Part shown: positions 47,545-57,310 of the stretch, one piece after another
How the letters are laid out: each line of letters opens with the position of its first letter
How positions within the stretch are numbered: position 1 is the first letter of the stretch
Source of the DNA: Heterobilharzia americana
Taxonomy: Eukaryota; Platyhelminthes; Trematoda; Strigeidida; Schistosomatidae
Assembly: GCA_944470555.2 (NCBI GenBank)
Contig: OX104127.1
Coordinates: 90,234,708 to 90,298,707 of the forward strand
Length of the DNA: 64,000 nt
Direction of reading: 5' to 3'
Translations under genes and position numbers: made by a program
Notes under the pieces: generated by a model
Told to the model about the DNA's origin: nothing
The model's input: only the letters and a program-made list of their open reading frames with translations
Databases searched by the model: none

Positions 47545-49140
47545 AATCCTAGTAAAAAATACGGATTCAGAAGCACATAGCCATTTCACCCTCTTCTCAA
47601 AAGCATTTTAAACCTGACTCAAACACTGCCCAAATGCTTTCATTTCTGCCTCACACCATTTCCTCCATTTGGTCAACCTCGAACGAACAACTCATCGTTT
47701 CCCATTTGGATTCCACTCGACGGCCCGACCTGTCCTCACGCGTCAGGTCCCCAATCGGTCTCCTTACTCTATACCTAATCCAATCCATTTCCACTTCCTT
47801 CTACATATTTGTTAGGTGATAGGTTCTTGGTTGGTTCGTCGCCACACCACAGTGAGTTCCTTGTCACCTATTCTTTCTGGCCATCCATCTGATCTTCAGT
47901 GTCTGTATCGAGTGAGCGTAGGTGACAGCTGTTGATGTATATCTGTATTTTCTTGGAAGTACTTCTCATAACGCGCCACCAAGTCTCTCAACCACATACA
48001 AGCACTGACTTAACTGACATTAGTGTTGAGAATCCGGATCTTGTTCAGGTTTTATACAGAGTATAGTGCAGTTCAGTGCAGTGCAATGGATCTCCATATT
48101 GAATTCAGAATAATGAAGGTCTGCCTTTCTGTATTTCCTTTATATTTCCCTCCCTGATTGTCATTGGTGCTTGTTGTTGATGTCGTTGTTTTTGATTGGG
48201 TATCTTCATCACCATGTCTTCTCTCGGTTTACCCATCTTCCATTGCTGAATCACCTCGCCTTCTCAACTAGCTTTTTGGTTTTCAAACATACATGGCTGA
48301 GATAGCTTGAATCTCAGCTTTGCATGTTTGATGGCCTTCTCGATGAAGTAAATATCGTTGGTTTTCTCCTGTAGATCTTCGAGTTGATGTGACATGACAT
48401 TACACATAAATCATCATGGCTGGCGAAATCCAAATCTTCTAGGCTCTTTTCATCGGTCCAGTCAACGTATGCTCATATTCTCGCTGCTTGCAGTTGTCTG
48501 TTTCATGATCTAGTCCAGTCCGCCACGAACGGGAAGATCATCAGTGATAGTGTGTGGCAACCTTATCTTACTCCTGTCTTCACTTCCACTCAGAGGCGTC
48601 ACTGAGCTTCCCATTGTGAATCAATTCACATGTAGCATCATATAGCATGGTATATAGCTGTTGAATGAGGTTGATAAAGGTTTGTTGTGGTTAGACCATG
48701 GTGTTGAAGTAGCTTCCTGTGAAATTACTTCTGGGTCGACACCTCGATCGAAGAGCATTTCAAAGTCGATGAATTTGAGGTTGAGTTAACTGCTATTCTA
48801 TGCGCTGTTATATGATGATGCACAGTGTTGTGTTACAATGTGATCCACACATCACTTGTTCTTCCTAAAGCCGGCCTGTTTTGGTCGGGATTTTGTATCC
48901 AGAGCAGGTTTTAGTCTCTTCAGGATGACGGAGGTAATATTTTGCTTAGTATGAATAGCAGCATGATTCCACACCAGTTCTTGCAAAGAATTAGGTCTCC
49001 ATTGTTTGGGAGTCTGACAAGGTAGCCTTTTTTCCAATTGACAGGTACCTATTCTTTCTTCCTCCAAGCCTTCTGCAATAGTGGTGTTAGCGTGTCCGCT
49101 GATGTCTCTGCGTCTGTTTTCAGTGCCTTTGGAAGAAGTG
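47545..49140 (-). mobile_element. RTE-type LINE copy F, divergent subfamily
   Basis: Read right to left it runs from the pre-RT segment (49140-48850), through RT finger and palm (about 48780-48430) and thumb, to the 3' end at about 47545. It is much closer to copy G than to A-D: both have FASHDD where RTE has FADD. Both also have an insertion after the palm (48355-48285 here, 63951-64000 in G) containing ATCGAGAAGGCCATCAAACA. The frameshift shared by all copies is present. Many stops. Confidence 0.85.
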
Positions 49141-49848
49141 TATCTGACTCTACAGTAATTGTGATACTCATTCTTTATTTAGGAATGCAATTATACAGGA
49201 TATTCATCACTTATGAAACCACCCACGTAACAAAACTTCTTAATTGTGCGAAGTGGATGTGGTCTGAATATGAGATATCAAACATGTTGGGATGTCAAAA
49301 ACCAGTTTTAGTTAGCTAATTTAATTGACTTCAGTAATTTGCCTTTGGAATTTGTTTGCACTTTAATAAACAACCGTTTTCAGTAGCTGAAATTTTTAAG
49401 TCACAATATGAAATATATTTCCATGCACACTATTATGGAGAGATTTGCCTCATAAAACGGCTTGGAGTATTCAGAAAAATGTGGGTAGTTTTTGAAAACG
49501 ACTATGCTGACAACGCCCTGGTACCTACTCAAGCCATTGTTCTATTTGAAACCGATGCAATAAATTTCACATGCCTTAAACTCTAATTTATGTTTCCATG
49601 GAGATCTGGGGTCAGTTTAGGGAACAGTCAAGAATAAACTTCATTGTTTTGTTGCTAGTTTGCAATGCTTAAGTAGTCCACTCGAACAACTCTCTTTACA
49701 ATCGACCTTGTGAATATCATGTATCACAGGGAGTAATCAGTAGCTCAGAATGTGAACCAGAATCTAGAAGTTCACATTTTTCAACTTCAGTCATTTCGTC
49801 AAGTATTCATTTCCAACTATTTTCATCACATATTTCAATAAGAATTTT
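49141..49848. other. Stretch with one unassigned open frame
   Basis: 49356-49586 encodes 76 residues (MHFNKQPFSVAEIF... to a stop) of ordinary composition and no recognised domain, preceded at 49381 by a CAG. It could be leader sequence of the LINE fragment that follows or chance. Confidence 0.35.
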
Positions 49849-50830
49849 GTGTTTCGTCATTTTGAAAATGACGAAAAGGGGGCATTTGACTCCGTCGGCT
49901 ATGAGGTGTTATGTCAGTATCTGACTGTGAATAGAGTAACGAGAAAGTATATGACGCTAATCAAAGCCCTCTACTTGAACTCACACAACCGTGTCAGGGA
50001 TTGTGGAGACTTTACATACGAATTGAAGACAACTATTGGTGTACGACAGAGATGACAAATATCACCACTCCTATTTAATTTCGTCACAGACACACTAATG
50101 GAAATAACCTTAGGTACCTCTGACTTCACAGCGATTGACCTAGTCCCTGAAGATCGTTTGATTGACTTGGAGTATGCATACGATATTGTCCTACTAGATG
50201 ACTGCGCTGACGCAATGCGGGGTATTGTGAACGTCTGCAGTAGAAATCTGAGTATGTTGAGCATGCGCTTTGCACCTGTCAAACATAAGATGATGCTCCA
50301 GGACTGGTCTACAATCTCCTCTAGTTTAATGATAGGGAATGAAGTGGTGGAATGTGTTGACCGCTTTAATTACTTAAAAGGTTGCATCAGCCCACCAAAC
50401 GAACTAGTTTCTAACGAAATCTCAGCTCTGATACCGAAGGCTAGTCTAGTACTTGCCAACTCACGTCACCTGTTGAGCCGACGAACTATCCAGCTACCTA
50501 CCAAAGGTGTAGTATACTGTGCGACAGTTCGTTCTGCCCTGTTGTATGGTTGTGAGATATATTCGTTAGAAGTAGAAGATATGACCAAATGTGTCTTCCC
50601 AGCACTGCTCACTTTTGGTGGAATCATAATGTCAGAAATGTTGAAATCACATAAAAGGTACTAGAAAACACAGACAAGACGTGTGTGGTGGTGCCGAGCC
50701 ACGGTTTACCTCGACATCTCATGGTTGGAGAATTCGGATTAGGTTGGAAGGGGATTTAGAGTGACCAGACCAAAACGTGGCACCAGTTGATAAAGTCTCT
50801 GTATGTTGGTCTGTTAATCAGTAGTCCGTA
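49849..50830 (+). mobile_element. Non-LTR retrotransposon RT fragment, different family from RTE A-G
   Basis: 49849-50055 gives KGAFDSVGYEVLCQYL, then IKALYLNSHNRVR and TTIGVRQR, followed by a stop where LINE RTs read GCPLSP; QISPLLFNFVTDTLME resumes after it. 50098-50664 gives RLIDLEYAYDIVLLDD (the catalytic YADD box altered to YAYD), MLSMRFAPVKHKMML, VECVDRFNYLKGCISP, EISALIPKASLVLANSRHLL and VYCATVRSALLYGCEIYSLE. These are palm, thumb and C-terminal blocks of a LINE RT, with FNYLG and RSALLYGCE as landmarks. The change of the first aspartate of YADD and the stop make it inactive. The clade (CR1-like or RTE-like) cannot be fixed by eye. Confidence 0.85.
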
Positions 50831-51679
50831 ATCAATCAATGAAAGGGCAAAGTTATGACATAAAATCAAAATTATGTTTGATTCTCTGTTAAACTGTAAA
50901 AAGGAAAACATTTTTTGTTTCGCTATCACCGGTTTTCATTACATTTCTTAGTATTTGCTGGGAAAACTACCAGTCCTTATTCTTACAATATACGTAAAAA
51001 CAATGCGCTGCTTAGTTTCATTCAAAATATTCCTTGTTACATTATCTCGCCTTTTCTTAAAGCATTTTTAAAGGATAAAAATTAAAATAAAACAGATTTA
51101 CAAACTAACTAAATCGAATCATATAGGTTTACATTGGTGAAATCTCTCTTACAGATAAAGATGCAAGTTTGGTTAATTGTGATTATTATGACTGCAGGGA
51201 AACAGTGACTTAGACGGCGCCTGTACCTACACAGAGACGTAAATTCGTCAGCAAATGTTTCTTTTGTGACTGATAAATCACCAGTGATATCGCTTGACTC
51301 TTTTAGAATATTCAAACACTAGTTTCTATCGCGAAAGAGCGATAGTTTCTCTCCAAATATCTGTGAAAGAATTCTGACTGTTTTATCAAGGGTGTAATCT
51401 GTATACTTTTTTGCCAGTATAAAAGTTATGTAACAATGATGTTTGGGAGTGTCCAATTGTCTGAAAAGAATTTGAATTATTGCTTCATCATCAAGCTATT
51501 TTTGGTCAACAAGAAACAAGTCTTAATAATTTTTGAAACACGATTTAGATATAATGTCTCTCACCGAATCAAGAGTGAAGTATTTTGTTGAAGAAATAAA
51601 AGAATTCATGTGAGATAATTAAGGTTGCACTGATGTTGACGGTGGTCGTATGTCCCACAGCTTTCCTTTAAGTTTCAGG
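50831..51679. other. AT-rich stretch without recognised genes
   Basis: No domain or element motif recognised. Confidence 0.5.
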
Positions 51680-51955
51680 TTGGTACTAACATCAGTTGGA
51701 GGAACAATGGAGACCTGGTAATACTGGATAACTGTTTCATCCTACTTTGTGACTCTTCAGCAGTGCACACCTACGACCCCACCCCACCAGGTATCGAACC
51801 CGTGACCATAAGGTTCCGCGGCCAGCGCGTTACCATTGAGCCACTGGGTCGGAATCCAATGGTCCTTACTAGGAAGAAACACCTGTCCAATGCTCCTAGG
51901 TATCCATTTTCGCCCCAACTGGTGTCAGTCTACGATGAATACCAACCTAAAATAT
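51680..51955 (-). mobile_element. Type-2 hammerhead SINE, left member of an inverted pair
   Basis: On the minus strand, read from the right: A box TGGCTCAATGGTAACGCGC, a B box with GGGTTCGATACC, then a hammerhead with intact core (51721-51770), and the terminal motif at about 51680-51700. The right end (about 51916-51950) has CTGGTGTCAGTCTACGATGA, the complement-type terminal repeat. Confidence 0.85.
51721..51770 (-). ncRNA. Type-2 hammerhead ribozyme, core intact (minus strand)
   Basis: Minus-strand reading: GCACUG (stem I), CUGAAGA, a stem II of GUC paired with GAU or GGAU across CACAAAGUAG, GAAA, a very short stem III, and AUC before CAGUAU, which returns to stem I. All catalytic positions agree with the consensus CUGANGA and GAAA and the NUH rule. 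Stem I has one internal mismatch. Confidence 0.7.
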
Positions 51956-52139
51956 CTCTAATTCCCTACAAACCTCTCAAAATTCAACTGAACTGGTGCT
52001 CACTGGGGATTGGCTTCGGGAGGTGATCCCCTAAGTTCCAGTGAGAAGTCGTAACCAGTGAGGCAAACCTGATGACCACCGAGGATAAACACTCAACGAT
52101 GACATTAGGTGGCTGTCGCTCTATGTCATGAACAGACAG
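51956..52139. other. Spacer between inverted type-2 SINEs
   Basis: About 185 bases with a palindromic flavour (CTGGTGCTCACTGGGG and CCAGTGAGAAGTC, which partly pair), and no recognised gene. Confidence 0.4.
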
Positions 52140-52365
52140 AAGTTGGAAATATGGACCATTGGATTCTGACCCAGTGGCTCAATGGTAACGCGCTGGCCGC
52201 GGAACCTTATGGTCACGGGTTCGATACCTGGTGGGGTGGGGTCGTAGGTGTGTACTGCTGAAGAGTCGCAAGCTAAGATGAAACAGCTATCCAGTATTCC
52301 CAGGTTTCCATTGTTCCTCCAACTGATGTTAGTCTACGATGAATACCAGCTTGAAATATCTCTAA
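52140..52365 (+). mobile_element. Type-2 hammerhead SINE, right member of an inverted pair
   Basis: A box TGGCTCAATGGTAACGC (52174-52190), B box GGTTCGATACC (52218-52228), hammerhead 52251-52300, then CAACTGATGTTAGTCTACGA and a trailer ending with TACCAGCTTGAAATATC. It mirrors the minus copy at 51680-51955 with the promoters facing inward and the ribozymes outward. Confidence 0.87.
52251..52300 (+). ncRNA. Type-2 hammerhead ribozyme, core intact
   Basis: GUACUG (stem I), CUGAAGA (52257-52263), a three-pair stem II (GUC with GAU, one wobble), GAAA (52280-52283), a short stem III (ACAG with CUAU, one mismatch), cleavage triplet AUC at about 52288-52290, then CAGUAU, which pairs fully with stem I using one wobble. 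All catalytic residues are consensus. Confidence 0.75.
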
Positions 52366-53821
52366 TTCCCCACAAATTCCTCAAAATTTCCTTTAAGTGC
52401 CTCTATGATATTCACAATTGTCTGTTCAATTCTTTCATCTTTCTTCTCCATCAACAACTGAATTGGATCAAAGGGAATACTTGCCATAATTTCCGTCGCC
52501 TGTTTATATATACTTGTAGGTGGACTCTTGAACAATAATCTTAGGCTTCATCCTTGAGGGTCGTTCGAATACTCGAAAACAGGAAACAAGCAACAGAAAC
52601 GGTAAAAGGTTTATTGTCAAGTCGAACGGATTATATTTGTTTTCGATGGCTTTAGTATGTTCTGCACTTTTCTTGAAAGTTTTTAAGTCAATCTTAGACA
52701 AATATATGATCATGGGGGTTCCCGTGAACTTCTTGCATGCCATGATTGGCTGTTCAGGCTTTTCAGGGATTTCCAGGCTTCTTAGAGAAATCTAGAGGAT
52801 ATTGTCAGACTCCGTAACACATTCATCAAGAGCATCAGAAAGCCTATGATGCTATCATACATGGACATGGTCTGCAGTTCGAGAATCAGGAAGAATTTCC
52901 ATGGTCTAGGATAAATACCTTCTGAGTGCAATAAATGGTTTTTCTAATTATAATTACTTGTTGCAATATGAAACATGAAATACGGGCTGTTAGAAAGCGA
53001 TATAATTAGTGCGTTGTAGATGGAAATTCTAATTGTTTGCATTTTAAATGGTATAAAATAAGAACAAAGGACTCACCAAATGACATAAGAATATGCTGTT
53101 CAATTAGACTGACTATTTTCCTCCTGTTAGTTCGTCTAAGCGAACCAGTAAGTTTACGTGATTGCTAAAGTTATGTTTAGATGACTCAGTCGATAGCACT
53201 CAAGTAGTTAGAATCAGTTAGCAAGAATCACTGGACCTAGGTTTCTCAGTTGTCATGAAGCAGTGTCAGTACTGATGAAGAAGCTGGAGTTCTTTTGGGA
53301 ATGCTAACTTGAATCCGTCAGTGTACTATCACCTCATTTAGTTACCAAATAGCAAAACTTGGATGATAGACTTCAGTCAGTACCAAAAATTAACCATTTA
53401 GCGGGTATATCAGTTAACCAACATTGACTTATAGACCGGCAGCTACAGTAGTGACGCGGTAGCTGCGATTTTATAACCCAACGGGCTGTGGTGATAAAGC
53501 AGTTGTTCCCTTGAGTTCCTTACATAGCAAGTCCGTTGAACAATATCATGGTAAAATGTGGTTACTACTGAAGTGCAGATCCCTATGATATGATAGGGTT
53601 ATAGTGCTGGCTAACCGGAGGTTTCACAGCAGCAAGGTGTTTCTGTAGATGACCAGCAGAAACATGTTGATGCTGGCTTTCTGAAAAAAGATACTGGGGA
53701 GTTACTATTGGTCAGCCCAGGATAAAGAAAACCCCTTCTCAGTCTATGGTCTTCAAAGGTCAGCGGGGTGGAGTCACAGATGCATTCAAAATAAAAAGGA
53801 AAATATCAAACTTCTAAAAAG
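52366..53821. other. Stretch without a supported gene
   Basis: The minus-strand open frame 52743-52504 (79 codons, MACKKFTGTPMIIYLSK... with a hydrophobic LLPFLLLVSCF) extends upstream to a stop near 52790. It has no recognisable domain and no splice-site support, so it is only noted. Confidence 0.35.
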
Positions 53822-55080
53822 ATGGGCCTCAGAGGTATATCTCTTAGGCTGTTCAGCATTACCAATACTATTGCTAATACAACGTCCTCAAATCTCTTAA
53901 AAAGAAGCAACCTCCCATGTTATGGACGATGGGGAAATGTCAAACCTCCTTATAAGTCTGTCAGCACTCAAGTCCCTTTATATAATTTTCAGCCTTCAAC
54001 TCATTTACTTGCTAATCTTTCTTCACGCTCCTTGGTAAATGCTCCTTCATTGTCTTTAATTCCTTCTACTTCTGTAGCTCTTGATAATGGTTCAAGTTCA
54101 CAGGACAACATTTGTGTCTCCTGGAATCGTACTTCGAAATACACATTGAAAGTTTCAGTGTCAGAACCAACGGTCAAATTAACTGACAGACTTTGTTAGC
54201 AAGAACTCTGACATCTCAGCCATAAGTTTGCGCTATATTTGTGGGACAAGCATAGAGAATCACAATGGCCTTACTCACCTAACCTGAACACATCAGTATG
54301 GTGAATCTAGGAAATTCACTTCAAGAGCTTCTGGAGATTTGGTGGCTTATTCTTGAGGTCTTGCAGGTGTAGGTATAGCATTAAATTCCAGAGGCAGAAA
54401 GCGCACTGTTTGATTGGATCCAGGTTGACAGTTGCCTAAGTGTTGTTCAACTAAACGGTGAAAATCACCGTTTTCTGTCTTTAATCTCTGCTTACGTACC
54501 TAGTGACTGCAGTAAGAACAAAGTGAAAGTTGAGTTCTACTAAAAACTGTCTGGTCTCCTACTAAAACAAAAACCCCAACACGTGGTTTTTATAGGACTT
54601 TATTTTCATGCACAAGTGAGCAAGCTAATCCAGTCGTAGATGCACTTATATGGCATTTTCTGAATTCTGGCCAATAGCTATCACCTGCTAAAATCGTGCT
54701 CAGATAACCATCTATTTCTGATCAGTTCAAACCTAAGACATAAATAGAGGCATTAACTAACTTAGGAAAAGGCAGATCATACTCCCATTAAAAACCACTG
54801 CAGAGGGTCGCTAAACGATTATCACTGCTTCCGAAACATGTGTTGGAACAGTGACTGCGCTCTGGTTCCAGCACGTGTATGTTTGTGCCTACATTGACAA
54901 GACCACTCCTAGAGGAGCTCAACGAAGAGAATATTGAGACTTCTTTCATTATGGAACTAGGTAGATACTTATATGAAATGGACAGTGTCATTCATCCAAA
55001 CGAATCCTATACCCATCTCCAGTCTGTCGTGAAAACAGTGTTAAGGATCATTATTAACTCTTAGAAAAAACGTTAGAAAG
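53822..55080 (+). mobile_element. Non-LTR retrotransposon AP-endonuclease remnant
   Basis: An open N-terminal segment (53822-54196) has no recognised domain. From about 54300, shifting frames give GLAGVGIALNSRGRKRTV (about 54355-54410), then SLISAYVPSDCSKNKVKVEF (about 54480-54540), QKPQHVVFIG (about 54570-54600), and further on a RGSLNDYHCFRNMCWNSDCA region (about 54805-54860) with VPARVCLCLH. The order GVGIAL, SAY.P.D....K..FY, V...GD, then DVR...D..SDH..V.AR is that of LINE AP-endonucleases. Several catalytic blocks are eroded. It may be the 5' half of the family whose RT fragment lies at 49849-50830, but they are separate pieces now. Confidence 0.65.
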
Positions 55081-56539
55081 TGACAGTGGATCCCAGCAGT
55101 TTCTTTTTAATTAATCACTGCACCTGAATATGTTCTGATATCCTATGAGAATAATGAGAAACTAAAACAAATGAAATGTAGGTTGACAAAAGTTCATACA
55201 ACGATTGAGAGCAGTGCTGGGTGGGGAAGTCAAAAGAGCTTCGAATGGTCATAGGGATAAATGATATTATTGCTACGGATACGAGGAAATGATGAAAACA
55301 GGGCACAAAAATCAGTGGACAGTGAAACTATGGGAGAGAAGAACAGCCTTCCGTTCACTCACAATAGAGACAACTGGAACGATGCTTGGAACACTTTGAG
55401 TAGAGTTTGTCTGACCTCTAGCTATTATTCTGTTACCTGCTCTTCAGTTGGATCCTGGATGGAACATTGAGATTTTACCTATAGCGGGACTAGTACCGAG
55501 GTATTTAATGACAATGGTTGTGAATTATTCGTCAGGTTGAACGAAGGATTACCTAGTGTATGGGTGTCAGATATGATCCCCCTCAAACTAGTCTCAATTA
55601 CTGGTTGTTCCAGCCTTCAAGAAAGAACAGAAGTCCTCATCTATCCCAGTAGACTTGTGGCTTGTTAAAAGGTAGCATATGATGCATTTTCGCTACGTCG
55701 TTATACAATTAATATACAGTATTGATATACACTTGAAACTCTCATGAATACTATAGATACAAGCATATATAAGCTTATAATGATACCGGGGAAATCGATT
55801 TAGCGTTTATACAAAAAAATTATCGTGGCATATTTACCAAACTTAGGTTGGCTTTAGGAAATCAGCATTGCTTAGAAAAACTAAAAGTTACTGAGAACAT
55901 GATTTAATCTGAATGCACAATATAACATGACATCCCTGAATATTATATAGGAAAAAAATGATTTCTGCGTGGATTAGAACTGAGAAACAGCTGTTTTCAA
56001 CAATTTTGAGTTTTAAGGGATGGCAAACCAATTTTTAAATATCATCAGTTTTATTTTCTGTTTTAAACATTTCTATACCAAATATTTTTCAGTTGTCATC
56101 TTTGTACATGGTTGTTGACAATCAAAACAAAAATTCAGTTATCAATGCTATGAAAAAAAGTTTACTTCAAATAGTTCTCATGCCAACCTCCCAAAATATT
56201 CCTAGCTGATCTTGAAATAAATTATACATTGTTCAAGATAAACAAATACTAGGAGCGAATTTATGGTGTCGAAGAAGAGATTTGAATGTTTGACAAAACT
56301 TTCATTCAAATTAACATCAACTGATTTATCGTTTCTTGAAAACTGGATGACAGGAATCCTTAGAGACTTTAGAGACTTGAATTATCCACTCACCAAAATA
56401 ATCCCAGAAAGGATTGTCTATGTTGCTGGCAGAATTTACAAAGCAACCGTACCATTTAGAAGTTCTTGTTAGTTTTTTCATACCTTGAAGTATATATATA
56501 GTCATATTGTATCTTGAATTTGCAGAAGTAGGAAAGTGA
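55081..56539. other. Stretch without recognised genes
   Basis: Open frames of about 70 codons at 55261-55470 (+) and 56263-56472 (+) have no domain that I can name. The first might be trailing LINE linker sequence. Confidence 0.4.
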
Positions 56540-56725
56540 AACACTGAAATGCAAATCGGCAGCTAAATGGGTAATGGGTTCTCCGTGAAACTTGATGTCA
56601 CTGGGTTTGATACCTGGCAAGTCATGGGTGCGTACTGCTGAGAAGTCCCCTACTAGGATGAAACATTTGTCTGGTACTCCTAGTGTTTCACTGGTTCTCC
56701 AAATGATGTCCATTTGTATGAGTAG
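56540..56725 (+). mobile_element. Type-2 hammerhead SINE, promoter decayed
   Basis: A B-box-like GGGTTTGATACC (about 56603-56614) is followed by a hammerhead region (56628-56690): GUACUG, CUGAGAA, a stem II of GUCC with GGAU, GAAA, GUC, UGGUAC. Only one core base is wrong (the conserved G in CUGANGA). It ends near an (AT)9 run at 56737-56754. Confidence 0.78.
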
Positions 56726-56813
56726 TATCTTGATGCATATATATATATATATATCCACTCAAAAACAAGCTTTTTTAGTTAAGAGATTTTACTGATGTGA
56801 TCAGATGGAGCTA

Positions 56814-57310
56814 TTTATTCGATAAAATTGGCTGCAATGACTGTGAGGTCGAATACGTAGGTCAAAACAGTCGACCGGTGTCAATCAGGCTATGTGAACA
56901 AAGCTTGGGTAACTAAATATTAGTAGACTCTAGTAAGGTAAGGAATCTAGAAAAAACTCAGTTATAGTTATGCAGGCTAGTGGGTACTGTCGCATAAAAG
57001 GGTGGGACAGAGTGACCGTATTCAAAGCTAACTTAATTGGGTAGGAGGCAAGGTTCTGATGCAGAGAATAATTCTCGTCTCGAGGCATCTCTTGTGTTGT
57101 AATTCAACCCTTTTTGAAAGAGAAGTTCTTCCATTTTCGTCAGTGGGAGGCAAGATTGATAACCGAATCTTTGTTGATCGAATCAGCACCAAATAAACTC
57201 AAAAGGAATGATACGGCACCAACCATATGGAACATTGTACTACTGAAATCACAAAGAATACGAGAGAATTTGAGCCAAATAAATCTTGTCTCAAACTTCT
57301 AGAGTTACCT
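56814..57310 (+). mobile_element. Penelope-like element P13: GIY-YIG fragment
   Basis: DKIGCNDCEVEYVGQ then RPVSIRLCEQ (56820-56895) is the start of a PLE GIY-YIG domain (the consensus has C..C...YVG.T.R.......R..EH). After frameshifts, 57114-57302 continues with QWEARLITESLLIESAPNKL, KRNDTAPTIWNIVLL, which fits the C-terminal helix of the nuclease (ARLI.ES..I). The copy is 5'-truncated and broken. It is closely related to P3 at 7894-8480, which has CEVKYISET at the same place. Confidence 0.75.

Noticed and set aside
52504..52790. Minus-strand gene with a hydrophobic segment
   Set aside because: Only about 95 open codons, no domain, no splice or start context, and next to SINE sequence. Insufficient support.
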